A stretch of DNA of 6,883 nt from an uncultured bacterium (GCA_902772945.1 CACYCU010000157.1:1-6883), one strand, 5' to 3'. Counted from the first letter of the stretch, positions 1-6,485 are shown. Translations and numbers: made by a program. The notes: generated by a model not told the origin, from the sequence alone.

Positions 1-1
1 A

Positions 2-715
2 TTTAATATCAAGGAGAACGAAGGTTGTATTTATGAAATTTTTGGCAGCTCTATGCTTGGGATTTTAGGATTGGGATTTTTATATACTAATAAAAATTCA
101 GTTAGCATAGGACTGGGTGTTTCTTTAAACGACTTAATAGAAAATAGTTTAAGGCCATATGAACTGTTGGATAAATTAAAAACTCACCCGCAAATTGCAC
201 CACTTATTGAAGGCGGTGAATTGGTTGAATATTCAGCTCATTTGATTCCGGAAGGCGGCTATAAAAAAATACCAAACATAGCAAGCAACGGTGTAATGAT
301 ATGCGGTGATGCCGCAATGTTTGTAAATAACATGCACTGGGAAGGAACAAATCTTGCTATGATTTCCGGAAAACTTGCCGGTGAAACTGCAATTATAGCA
401 CTAGGTAAAAATGATTTTTCTGAAAAAACACTATCACTTTATCAAGAAAAACTTGAAAATTCATTTATTATCAAAGATTTAAGAACATACAGGAATTTGA
501 TGGGCGAAATTGCCGAAAGAAAAACAGAATTTTTAAAATTCTATCCGGAAAAAATTAATGAATTCTTTGATATGTTTTCAACTACAGACAGTATCCCCAA
601 ACGCGAAAAATATCACAAATTTATAAAGAAATTTTTTAAAGAAAGAAAAATTTCCGAATTGTTCAAAGATATTTGGGCGGCAATAAAATTATTATGGAGT
701 ATTTTAGTTAAATGA
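2..715 (+). CDS. fixC: FixC, ETF-quinone oxidoreductase-like flavoprotein (5' end cut by the window)
   Basis: This is the C-terminal part of a FixC/ETF:quinone oxidoreductase family FAD protein, which takes electrons from the FixAB electron-transferring flavoprotein and passes them on through FixX. The reading frame is open from base 2, so the ATG at 53 is internal (the frame before it reads FNIKENEGCIYEIFGSS). Visible landmarks are the second FAD-contact motif GVMICGDAA (bases 290-316), the following helix with NLAMISGKLAGE, and the family-type tail FSEKTLSLYQEKLENSF followed by a KDLRTYRNLMG stretch and a YPEK motif, all in the order found in E. coli FixC. The last 35 residues are basic and amphipathic (ending AAIKLLWSILVK), which fits peripheral membrane attachment. 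The stop overlaps the next gene's start as ATGA, so translation is probably coupled. The N-terminal FAD-binding fold lies outside the window. Confidence 0.9.
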   Translation, partial: FNIKENEGCIYEIFGSSMLGILGLGFLYTNKNSVSIGLGVSLNDLIENSLRPYELLDKLKTHPQIAPLIEGGELVEYSAHLIPEGGYKKIPNIASNGVMICGDAAMFVNNMHWEGTNLAMISGKLAGETAIIALGKNDFSEKTLSLYQEKLENSFIIKDLRTYRNLMGEIAERKTEFLKFYPEKINEFFDMFSTTDSIPKREKYHKFIKKFFKERKISELFKDIWAAIKLLWSILVK

Positions 716-990
716 GCGATATAGAAAACAAACTGTATACCGTAAAATACACACCCGACAGTGAATCTCATCTGCTTCCTGTTCAAGAATGCTGCCGTAT
801 ATGCGAATCTAAAATCTGTACAATAATTTGCCCGGCAAATGTCTATGAATGGGACGAAAATAAACAAAAACTAATTGTCAAATATGAGAATTGCCTAGAA
901 TGTGGTGCTTGCAGAATAGCTTGTCCTGATTCTTCTTTGGGTTGGGAATATCCAAAAGGAAATAAGGGAGTAATGTTTAAACAGGGTTAA
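712..990 (+). CDS. fixX: FixX, ferredoxin-like partner of FixC
   Basis: A 92-residue ferredoxin-like protein that should accept electrons from FixC in the FixABCX complex. The C-terminal half carries a complete 4Fe-4S pattern, C61-xx-C64-xx-C67-xxx-C71-P, preceded by CPANVY (from C40) and followed by WEYPKGNKGVMF, which matches the W-x-YP-R/K-G-x-x-GV-x-F ending typical of FixX. A second group, C27/C28, C31, C36 and C40, has CxxCxxxxCxxxCP spacing, so two clusters are likely. E. coli FixX, as I recall it, lacks this extra N-terminal group. The start ATG at 712 overlaps the fixC stop by four bases; a GGAG sits 12 bases upstream, rather far, so coupling to fixC probably drives initiation. Assignment is firm from the motif order and the fixC neighbour. 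Confidence 0.92.
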   Translation: MSDIENKLYTVKYTPDSESHLLPVQECCRICESKICTIICPANVYEWDENKQKLIVKYENCLECGACRIACPDSSLGWEYPKGNKGVMFKQG

Positions 991-996
991 TATTCT

Positions 997-2748
997 ATGA
1001 AAAAGATTGAGCTTTTGGCGCCTGCCAAAGATAAAAAAACAGCTTTTGCGGCAATAAATTCCGGATGTGACGCAATTTATATCGGAGCATCTGATTTTGG
1101 AGCAAGAAAAAAAGTTCCGAATTCTCTTGAAGATATAAAAGAAATAGTAGAATACGCTCACAAATTTTATGTAAAAGTTCATGTAACCGTGAACACTATC
1201 TTGGATGACAAAGAACTTGTGCAAGCACAAAAACTTATTCAAAAACTATATGAAATAGGAGTAGATGCCATAATAGTTCAAGATATGGGAATATTCGAAC
1301 TTGCCATTGAAGGAAAACTTCCGCCAATTGAACTGCACGCAAGTACTCAATGCAACAACAGAACTTTAGAAAAAGTAAAATTTTTTGATAATTTAGGCGT
1401 TTCGAGAGTCATTTTGGCAAGAGAACTATCACTAAAACAAATTGAAGAAATCTGTAAAAATGTAACAACTGACATTGAAACCTTTGTTCATGGTGCATTA
1501 TGCGTTTCATACAGCGGTCAATGCTATTTAAGCTTCTTTATAGGCGGACGTTCCGCAAACAAAGGTGAATGCGCTCAAGCATGCAGAAAAAAGTATTCAC
1601 TAATTGATGAAAAAGGTAATACAATTGCTAAAAATAAATATTTGTTGAGTCTGAAAGATTTTAATGCTTCAAATCATTTAAAACAGCTAATTGATGCAGG
1701 TTTAAAATCATTTAAAATTGAAGGCAGATTAAAAGATGAAAATTACGTCAAAAACGTTGTTGCATATTACAGAAAAGAAATTGATAAATATGCAGACAAA
1801 ACATCATCAGGCAAAATATTTCCTGATTATGAACCGGATGTAAATAAAAGCTTTAACAGAGGTTTTACGGATTATTTTTTAGAAAAACGAAAGGAATGTT
1901 TCAATTTTGAAACTCCTAAATCAATGGGGGAAAAACTCGGAAAAGTAATTGCCGTTCATAAAAATTATTTTGAAATTGATAATAAAAAAATAAAACTTAA
2001 CCCGCAAGACGGATTATATTTTGAAAATTCCGGCTGTTTAATCAACAAAACAGACGGCGATAAAATTTTTCCAAACAAAATGGATGGTATAAAAATAGGA
2101 ATAGATATTTATAGAAATTTAGATGCCAATTTTGAAAAAAGTTTGTCTAATACAAAAACAAAACGAAAAATTATTATGGAATTTATTATAAAAGACGGTA
2201 TTTTATACGCATCAGATGAGGATGGAAATTCTATAAATACAACCCTGCCTAGAGGAGAAATCCCTAAAAATCTCGAAAAAACAAGAGATAATTTTATATC
2301 TCAATTGAATAAAACAGGAGAGAGTGATTTTTTTGTAAAAAATATTAGCATAACAGGGGATTTGCCGTTTTTGCCGGTTTCTAAAATTAATGAAATTAGG
2401 CGATTTGCACTTTCAAAACTTATGGAAAAAAGATTAGAAAATTTTCCAAAAACTACACAAAAAAAATTATCACCTGCCAAATATCCGGACAAGGAACTTG
2501 ATTATAGAGCAAATATACATAATAATACGGCAAAAATTTTTTATGAAAATTGCGGTTGTAAAATTTGCCAAATGTCTGCCGAATCAGGTTCAAAAGCCAA
2601 GGAATTAATGCGAACAAAACATTGCCTAAAATTTGCATTTAATATGTGCAAATCTGACAAAAAATTATATCTAATTGATGAAAAAGAGCAAAAATATGAA
2701 TTGAAATTTGATTGCCAAAATTGTGAAATGGTTATCCTTCACCCTTAA
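997..2748 (+). CDS. U32 peptidase-family protein, RlhA-like RNA hydroxylase candidate
   Basis: A 583-residue U32 family protein. Family members once called collagenase-like peptidases are now known in E. coli as O2-independent hydroxylation enzymes: RlhA (23S rRNA), TrhP (tRNA) and UbiUV (ubiquinone). Residues 1-300 hold the U32 core: LLAPAKDKKTAFAAINSG at the start, the family signature ETFVHGALCVSYSGQCYLS (161-179), FKIEGRLKDENYV (239-251) and FNRGFTDYF (286-294). C169, C176, C192 and C196 are the likely Fe-S ligands. A second region with LNPQDGLYFEN and IDIYRNLDANFEKSL fits the accessory domain of RlhA. The tail has C519, C521, C524, C543, C551 and DCQNCEMVIL (C573, C576), also RlhA-like. 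It is somewhat shorter than E. coli RlhA (about 650). It starts 6 bases after fixX with a weak AGGG ten bases upstream, so it probably shares that operon. The substrate (rRNA or tRNA) cannot be settled from sequence. Confidence 0.88.
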   Translation: MKKIELLAPAKDKKTAFAAINSGCDAIYIGASDFGARKKVPNSLEDIKEIVEYAHKFYVKVHVTVNTILDDKELVQAQKLIQKLYEIGVDAIIVQDMGIFELAIEGKLPPIELHASTQCNNRTLEKVKFFDNLGVSRVILARELSLKQIEEICKNVTTDIETFVHGALCVSYSGQCYLSFFIGGRSANKGECAQACRKKYSLIDEKGNTIAKNKYLLSLKDFNASNHLKQLIDAGLKSFKIEGRLKDENYVKNVVAYYRKEIDKYADKTSSGKIFPDYEPDVNKSFNRGFTDYFLEKRKECFNFETPKSMGEKLGKVIAVHKNYFEIDNKKIKLNPQDGLYFENSGCLINKTDGDKIFPNKMDGIKIGIDIYRNLDANFEKSLSNTKTKRKIIMEFIIKDGILYASDEDGNSINTTLPRGEIPKNLEKTRDNFISQLNKTGESDFFVKNISITGDLPFLPVSKINEIRRFALSKLMEKRLENFPKTTQKKLSPAKYPDKELDYRANIHNNTAKIFYENCGCKICQMSAESGSKAKELMRTKHCLKFAFNMCKSDKKLYLIDEKEQKYELKFDCQNCEMVILHP

Positions 2749-2842
2749 GAAAATTTGTACAAACGCTCATAAATCTTGCCGGTTCATCAAGATACAAGTC
2801 TTCTGCATGGATACCGTTTTCAAATAATTCATATTTTTTTTT
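2732..2842 (-). pseudogene. In-frame C-terminal continuation of the alpha/beta hydrolase after the TAA
   Basis: Reading on in the same frame past TAA (2845-2843) gives KKKYELFENGIHAEDLYLDE followed by PARFMSVCTNFLKGEG and a TAA at 2734-2732. GIHAEDLY is what is expected of the last hydrolase motif: the catalytic His falls at codon 216 (bases 2809-2807), after strand KKYELFEN and before the final helix. These 36 codons restore a normal family length. The frame is unchanged, so this is a nonsense codon and not a frameshift. The continuation begins in eleven A's on the coding strand (T's at 2834-2844), where sequencing or replication errors are common. Its end overlaps the U32 stop by 17 bases, like the other convergent junctions here. 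Confidence 0.78.
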
Positions 2843-3454
2843 TTATATAGCTTTTTCATATAAAGCCTTCGTATGATAAAAACATATAGTAGGATCTTTT
2901 TTTCCTGCAATAAATAAGATCGGAACTTTTATATTTTGAACTATATCAATGGGTTTAACCTTTTTTCTTATAATTAGTGAAGGTCTGACAGACAGCCAGC
3001 GTTTTAATTCAAATTTTTTAAAAGTCGGAACAAATGCTTCAGGTCGCCAAAACTGATTTTCTATTTTATTAAATTCATCAGGAGCAGAAATCGCAATTAT
3101 TTTATCAACATTACAAAACTGTGCCCCATGAATTAAAACAAGTGCCCCGCCAAGTGAAAATCCTGCCAAATAAACCTTTGAATAGGATTTTTTTGCATAA
3201 TCAACAACAGCTTTTAAATCGAAATTTTCCTTTGATGTAAATGTATAAAAACCTGAACTGCACCCATGTCCTCTGAAATCAAGCGATATTACATCAAAAT
3301 CGCGAGCAAATTCTCTTGCCATAGAATCAAAAGCGCTGCTGTCTTTTGTCATAAACCAGCCCGGAGCAAGAATTATAACCTGATTGTGATTTGTTTGATA
3401 ATGATTTATTGCTATTTTTATATTGTCATCCGTTTTTAAAATTTTTTTAAACAT
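2843..3454 (-). CDS. Alpha/beta hydrolase, cut short by an in-frame TAA before the catalytic His
   Basis: A 203-residue serine hydrolase of the alpha/beta fold, probably cytoplasmic since no signal peptide is seen. Landmarks in order: oxyanion-side motif APGW (30-33), DFRGHG (59-64), nucleophile elbow GFSLGG with Ser100 (98-103), and the acid in GKKDP (Asp187). The third triad residue, His, is missing because the frame stops at TAA (2845-2843). The same frame continues beyond the stop with a convincing C-terminus (see the next entry), so the gene appears to have been about 240 codons long. No Shine-Dalgarno precedes the ATG; a TATAAT lies seven bases upstream, suggesting a leaderless mRNA. 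It is divergent from the decarboxylase and converges on the U32 gene. The substrate is unknown. It may be a fresh pseudogene, a sequencing error beside an 11-base homopolymer, or a readthrough gene. Confidence 0.8.
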   Translation of the reverse strand: MFKKILKTDDNIKIAINHYQTNHNQVIILAPGWFMTKDSSAFDSMAREFARDFDVISLDFRGHGCSSGFYTFTSKENFDLKAVVDYAKKSYSKVYLAGFSLGGALVLIHGAQFCNVDKIIAISAPDEFNKIENQFWRPEAFVPTFKKFELKRWLSVRPSLIIRKKVKPIDIVQNIKVPILFIAGKKDPTICFYHTKALYEKAI

Positions 3455-3460
3455 AACAAT

Positions 3461-3491
3461 ATTATATAACTATTTTTTTTAAAAGTTGCAA
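3461..3491 (-). promoter_or_regulatory. Predicted promoter of the hydrolase, giving a leaderless transcript
   Basis: On the minus strand TATAAT (3466-3461) is a consensus -10 element, with TTGCAA (3491-3486) 19 bases upstream as a possible -35. Transcription would start near 3454-3455, which is the A of the ATG. No ribosome binding site is present in between. The spacer is two bases longer than the 17-base ideal. Confidence 0.45.
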
Positions 3492-3515
3492 ATTTTTTTT
3501 TGTTTGGGTTATATT
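3486..3515 (+). promoter_or_regulatory. Predicted promoter of the decarboxylase, sharing its -35 with the divergent gene
   Basis: TTGCAA (3486-3491) is its own reverse complement and can serve as -35 on both strands. On the plus strand it is followed after 18 bases by TATATT (3510-3515), putting the start of transcription near 3522-3525, at or just before the ATG at 3525. An alternative -10 is TATTAT at 3512-3517. No Shine-Dalgarno lies upstream of that ATG. Confidence 0.4.
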
Positions 3516-3524
3516 ATTATCACT

Positions 3525-4949
3525 ATGACAAATGTAACAAGAGAAGAAAAATCATCAAAAATAAAAGCCCCTATTGTAGATGCCCTAAAAGTTGCATATG
3601 ACAATCCTTCATATCAATTTCATATTCCCGGACATACAAAAGGAAACGGCGTTTTGCCTGATTTTAAAAAACTCATAGGCAGCAAGGCTCTCTCTGTTGA
3701 TACTACAGACGAATTTGACGGGCTTGGAACTTTGCACCCTGCAACAGGTCCTATCAAAGAAGCACAAGAATTAGCAGCAAAAGCTTTTGGAGCTAAAAAG
3801 ACATTTTTCTTATTAAACGGTTCAACTGCCGGCAACCTTGCACTTGCAATGGGATTGACCAAAGAAGGCCAAAAAATTATTACAAACAGAAACTGTCACC
3901 GCTCAATTTTAACCGGAATGATTATTTCTGGTGCAGAACCGTTATGGCTTGTCCCAAATCGCTTTGAACAATGGGGGATTTGGGGAAATGTCACACCGGA
4001 ATCTGTAGAAAAAATGCTTGAAGAAAATAAAGATGCAGGTATGGTTTGGATTACAAATCCAACATATGAAGGAGTAGTTTCTGATATAAAATCAATTTCT
4101 AAAGTTTGTAAAAAATACAATGTTCCTTTAATAGTGGACGAAGCTCATGCTTGTTTGTGGAATTTTAATAATCATCTCCCAACTTCAGCTTTAAAATTGG
4201 GAGCTGATGCTGTCGTTCATTCTTTGCACAAAACCGGAGGAAGTATGAGCCAAAGTTCCATGCTTCATATTGCGGAAAATTCTATTTTAGATGTTGACGC
4301 CGTAGAAAAATCTTTGAAACTTTTACATACAACAAGTCCGTCATTAATGCTTCTGGCAAGTTTGGATGCAGCAAGGGCAAATCTTGAAAGCCCAAGAGGA
4401 AGAAAACAGCTCGAACGCGCCGTACAAAACGCAAAGTATTTGAGGCGCGAAATAGACAAACTTGAACATATCCATGACTTAAAACCTGATTTTGGATACA
4501 AAACAGACATAACAAAAGTATTTATAAAAGATGACAGACTATCAGGAAAACGTTTGGAATCTATTTTGGAAATTGATTTTAATATAGAAGTTGAAAGCGC
4601 ATCAGATGCAGGACTTTTGATTTTATCAAATATTGGAAACACAAGAGCAGATATGCAATATCTTGTAAAATGTCTTCAAAAAATAGATCAAACAAATTAT
4701 TCGGATATATGTTATCTCGAAAATAAAAAATACATGCCTATGCTCACTCCCATTATAAAAATGACATTACGGGAAGCCTTTTATTCTCACAAAGAAGTCA
4801 TTCCAAAGAGTGAAGCAATAGGCAGAATTTCAGCTGAAGTAATCGCTGAATGCCCACCGGGGATATCAGTTTTATTACCCGGTGAGCTGATAACAGAAGA
4901 ACATATTCCTTATTTAGTTGATTACGAAACTATAGAAGTTATAAAATAG
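3525..4949 (+). CDS. PLP-dependent Orn/Lys/Arg decarboxylase, small SpeA/Cad type
   Basis: A 474-residue fold-type I PLP enzyme that removes CO2 from arginine, lysine or ornithine to give a polyamine precursor or diamine in the cytoplasm. Landmarks: FHIPGHTKG near residues 32-40, PLP-phosphate contact NGSTAGN (98-104), VDEAHACLW with Asp205 and His208 for the cofactor ring, and SLHKTGG with the Schiff-base Lys236. The C-terminal domain carries ECPPGISVLLPGELI (442-456), the usual PPG-x-PLL-x-PGE motif. Size and opening resemble Bacillus SpeA and cyanobacterial homologues and lack the N-terminal wing domain of the large E. coli enzymes. I chose ATG 3525 over an in-frame TTG at 3486, because that TTG would add 13 residues coded by a poly-T promoter-like stretch. 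The gene stands alone, divergent from the hydrolase, and its TAG directly abuts the stop of the next minus-strand gene. Substrate choice cannot be read from the sequence. Confidence 0.9.
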   Translation: MTNVTREEKSSKIKAPIVDALKVAYDNPSYQFHIPGHTKGNGVLPDFKKLIGSKALSVDTTDEFDGLGTLHPATGPIKEAQELAAKAFGAKKTFFLLNGSTAGNLALAMGLTKEGQKIITNRNCHRSILTGMIISGAEPLWLVPNRFEQWGIWGNVTPESVEKMLEENKDAGMVWITNPTYEGVVSDIKSISKVCKKYNVPLIVDEAHACLWNFNNHLPTSALKLGADAVVHSLHKTGGSMSQSSMLHIAENSILDVDAVEKSLKLLHTTSPSLMLLASLDAARANLESPRGRKQLERAVQNAKYLRREIDKLEHIHDLKPDFGYKTDITKVFIKDDRLSGKRLESILEIDFNIEVESASDAGLLILSNIGNTRADMQYLVKCLQKIDQTNYSDICYLENKKYMPMLTPIIKMTLREAFYSHKEVIPKSEAIGRISAEVIAECPPGISVLLPGELITEEHIPYLVDYETIEVIK

Positions 4950-5249
4950 CTATTTGTTTTCAGGTAAACAAGTTCCAAACTGACAATTAGCATCATAATC
5001 ACTTGATTCCGGGCTAAATTTTTCCGGTTGATTTGTTGTATGAACATTTGTACCATAAGGAGTAACTATTTGAGGCTGAAAAGAATCTGTCCTTTGTAAT
5101 TTTTGTAAATTATTCGGTACAAGCTTATCCCTCAATGTATTTGCTTCAAAGTTTAAAGGAGCAGCACAAGCCTCGCCTGTTATTGAACAAACCGCAAAAA
5201 CAGGAAGCGAAATAAAAGATAACAAAAATACAAATATAATCTTTTTCAT
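4950..5249 (-). CDS. Small secreted four-cysteine protein of unknown function
   Basis: A 99-residue protein that I do not recognise as a named family. Residues 1-19 form a clear Sec signal peptide (MKKIIFVFLLSFISLPVFA) with likely signal peptidase I cleavage after A19; the sequence before C21 (F-A-V) does not fit a lipobox, so it is probably not a lipoprotein. The mature part of about 80 residues is hydrophilic, rich in N, P, Q and S, and has two cysteine pairs, one at each end: CSITGEAC (C21, C28) and CQFGTC (C89, C94), suggesting disulfides outside the cytoplasm. An in-frame ATG 19 codons upstream (5306) is less likely because it has no ribosome site and would bury the signal peptide. The chosen start has AAAGGG at a 6-base spacing. 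Its TAG (4952-4950) abuts the decarboxylase TAG with no base between. Confidence 0.78.
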   Translation of the reverse strand: MKKIIFVFLLSFISLPVFAVCSITGEACAAPLNFEANTLRDKLVPNNLQKLQRTDSFQPQIVTPYGTNVHTTNQPEKFSPESSDYDANCQFGTCLPENK

Positions 5250-5255
5250 ATTTAT

Positions 5256-5261
5256 CCCTTT
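5256..5261 (-). promoter_or_regulatory. Ribosome binding site fixing the secreted protein's start
   Basis: AAAGGG on the minus strand, six bases before the ATG at 5249. It favours this ATG, directly at the signal peptide, over the in-frame ATG at 5306, which has no such site. Confidence 0.65.
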
Positions 5262-5312
5262 CTTTAATTTGATATTAAAATAATTCAATTTGTTTTTCAT
5301 TACCAAAAAGTA

Positions 5313-5330
5313 GCAAAAAATATTTTTAGC
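5313..5330. repeat. Imperfect 18-base palindrome between divergent genes
   Basis: GCAAAAAATA followed by TATTTTTAGC is an inverted repeat with one mismatched pair, overlapping at the central TA. It lies in the 110-base gap between the secreted-protein gene and the 5360 gene, where both promoters must be. It could be an operator, or just chance in a very AT-rich gap. No convincing -35/-10 pair was found here for either gene. Confidence 0.3.
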
Positions 5331-5359
5331 ATTTTTTAAAAATACAAAAAGGAGAAAAC

Positions 5360-5947
5360 ATGAATAACATATCTTTTCAAGGCAGAACAGAATTTATAAT
5401 AAACCCTGGAATATCAAGAATAATTGATAAAGCATCACAAAGTAGTATCGCCAAATTAGATAAATACAGCAATTCTAGAATATTTTTACGCAGAGCGGCT
5501 GCAATTAAAACAGATCCGGAACATTTAACAGTTATTATGAAAAATGAAAAAAACGGGTTTGTCAAATATGTACCATTGAAAGATGATATTGAAGAAATAC
5601 TTTATGACATCCATACTAAAATAGAAACTTTGAAAAAAAGTGCCCAAAAAGATAATCTTACAGCTTGGATTCTGGGTGGTACTAAAGTCAGAGAAGAAAA
5701 AGGTAATCGAATTATAAAAGTATTAAATGAAATTGCCGATATTTTATGCGACAAAAAAGATATAGATACATCTATTCTCGTCGGCAGTAATACCGGTGAA
5801 GAAACATATCTGATTCGTTCAGGAGTAAAACAACTAAAATTAAGTCTAGATAAAAAATTGAAACCGAAAGCCAATTTAGAAGAAAACCTTGAAGATATAT
5901 TTGATATTGTAGAATTAAACAAAACAAATTTATCTTATACAATTTAG
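5360..5947 (+). CDS. Uncharacterised soluble protein with N-terminal ISFQG motif
   Basis: A 195-residue protein that I do not recognise. It begins MNNISFQGRTEFIINPGISR; a short N-terminal I-S-F-x-G type motif is, as I recall, frequent on otherwise unrelated proteins of Gastranaerophilales, which is the basis for a lineage-restricted guess. There is no signal peptide, no membrane segment and only one Cys. The middle (about residues 55-130) looks like alternating strands and charged helices, with VIMKNEKNGFVKYVPL followed by a helix IEEILYDIHTKIETLKK; a glycine-rich AWILGGTK and a later ILVGSNTGEETYLIRSG are the most distinctive stretches, but no catalytic motif stands out. The start is secure: AAAGGAG (5348-5354) five bases before ATG 5360. 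The 3' end overlaps the convergent ykgJ-like gene by 18 bases with no terminator. Confidence 0.8.
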   Translation: MNNISFQGRTEFIINPGISRIIDKASQSSIAKLDKYSNSRIFLRRAAAIKTDPEHLTVIMKNEKNGFVKYVPLKDDIEEILYDIHTKIETLKKSAQKDNLTAWILGGTKVREEKGNRIIKVLNEIADILCDKKDIDTSILVGSNTGEETYLIRSGVKQLKLSLDKKLKPKANLEENLEDIFDIVELNKTNLSYTI

Positions 5948-6358
5948 TTTTTTGGGGCATTTTGTTTTTGATAAAACTTCAGCAAACGGTATAATAGGCT
6001 CCATTTTATATCCGCAATCATCAGCTAATGCTCCGCCCATTGAAAATAATTCTTCTTGCGGATAACGCCTGCATATACCCGGGCGGGTTTTGTGAATTTT
6101 ACATTTGTGAGTCTCAGAATCTAAATTCTGACATTCAAAAATCAAACCAATTTCATCCTTGCCAATAACTTTTAAATAAGTATAAAATCTATGTAAATAT
6201 TGAAGTTTTTCAAATTCTTTCTCATCTTGAATAACATGTTTATAATGTTTTACATAAATTTGAGTGCAACATTTGCCGCATGCATTGCATTTTCCTGTTC
6301 TGTAATATTTCTTTTGCAATATTTTTGATAAAAAGAATTTTCTGAGTTTTTCAAACAT
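5930..6358 (-). CDS. YkgJ family (UPF0153) cysteine-cluster protein
   Basis: A 142-residue protein of the YkgJ/UPF0153 family, annotated in databases as a zinc- or iron-chelating cysteine cluster protein; its biological role is not established. The hallmark CxxCxxCC is at 24-31 (C24, C27, C30, C31), followed by C76, and then by CKIHKTRPGICRRYP (86-100), which is the family's C-x-IH-x-x-RP-x-x-C-x-x-YP block. C115, C134 and C140 follow near the C-terminus. The first 20 residues are basic and amphipathic, with no signal peptide. No Shine-Dalgarno precedes ATG 6358; TATTAT (6370-6365) ends six bases before the ATG, so the mRNA may be leaderless. The gene converges on and overlaps the 5360 gene by 18 bases. 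Confidence 0.88.
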   Translation of the reverse strand: MFEKLRKFFLSKILQKKYYRTGKCNACGKCCTQIYVKHYKHVIQDEKEFEKLQYLHRFYTYLKVIGKDEIGLIFECQNLDSETHKCKIHKTRPGICRRYPQEELFSMGGALADDCGYKMEPIIPFAEVLSKTKCPKKLNCIR

Positions 6359-6364
6359 ACTAAT

Positions 6365-6370
6365 ATAATA
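6365..6370 (-). promoter_or_regulatory. Possible -10 element of the ykgJ-like gene
   Basis: TATTAT on the minus strand, six bases before the ATG at 6358, which would place the transcript start on the start codon. No matching -35 is found at the normal distance (TTTACA at 6387-6382 is only 11 bases upstream), so the call is weak. Confidence 0.25.
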
Positions 6371-6485
6371 ACATAAAGTTTTGTAAACTTTTTATTTGAA
6401 TATAGCAATTCTAAATCTTGAGGGTAATTATAAAAAATGTAAAATCAATCATAATTACTATAACATAACCAAAATAACCAACCTT

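Noticed and set aside
53..55. ATG at 53 as the start of fixC
   Set aside because: The frame is open to the window edge and the fragment lacks the FAD-binding N-terminus, so this Met is internal.
895..1242. Minus-strand open frame of 115 codons across fixX and the U32 gene
   Set aside because: It is antisense to two clearly conserved genes, with a low-complexity Phe/Tyr-rich product.
2834..2844. T-run as a plus-strand terminator for the U32 gene
   Set aside because: No GC-rich inverted repeat precedes the run; the upstream bases are the hydrolase C-terminal coding sequence on the other strand.
2834..2845. Programmed slippage or frameshift rescuing the hydrolase
   Set aside because: The sequence before and after the TAA is in the same frame, and the TAA precedes the A-run in the mRNA, so slippage on the run would neither remove the stop nor be needed.
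3486..3524. TTG start adding 13 residues to the decarboxylase
   Set aside because: It would encode a Phe/Ile-rich stretch out of a poly-T, promoter-like sequence with no ribosome site. The ATG at 3525 gives a normal family N-terminus.
4265..4642. Minus-strand open frame of 125 codons inside the decarboxylase
   Set aside because: It lies wholly antisense to a gene with full family motifs, its translation resembles nothing known, and it has no ribosome site.
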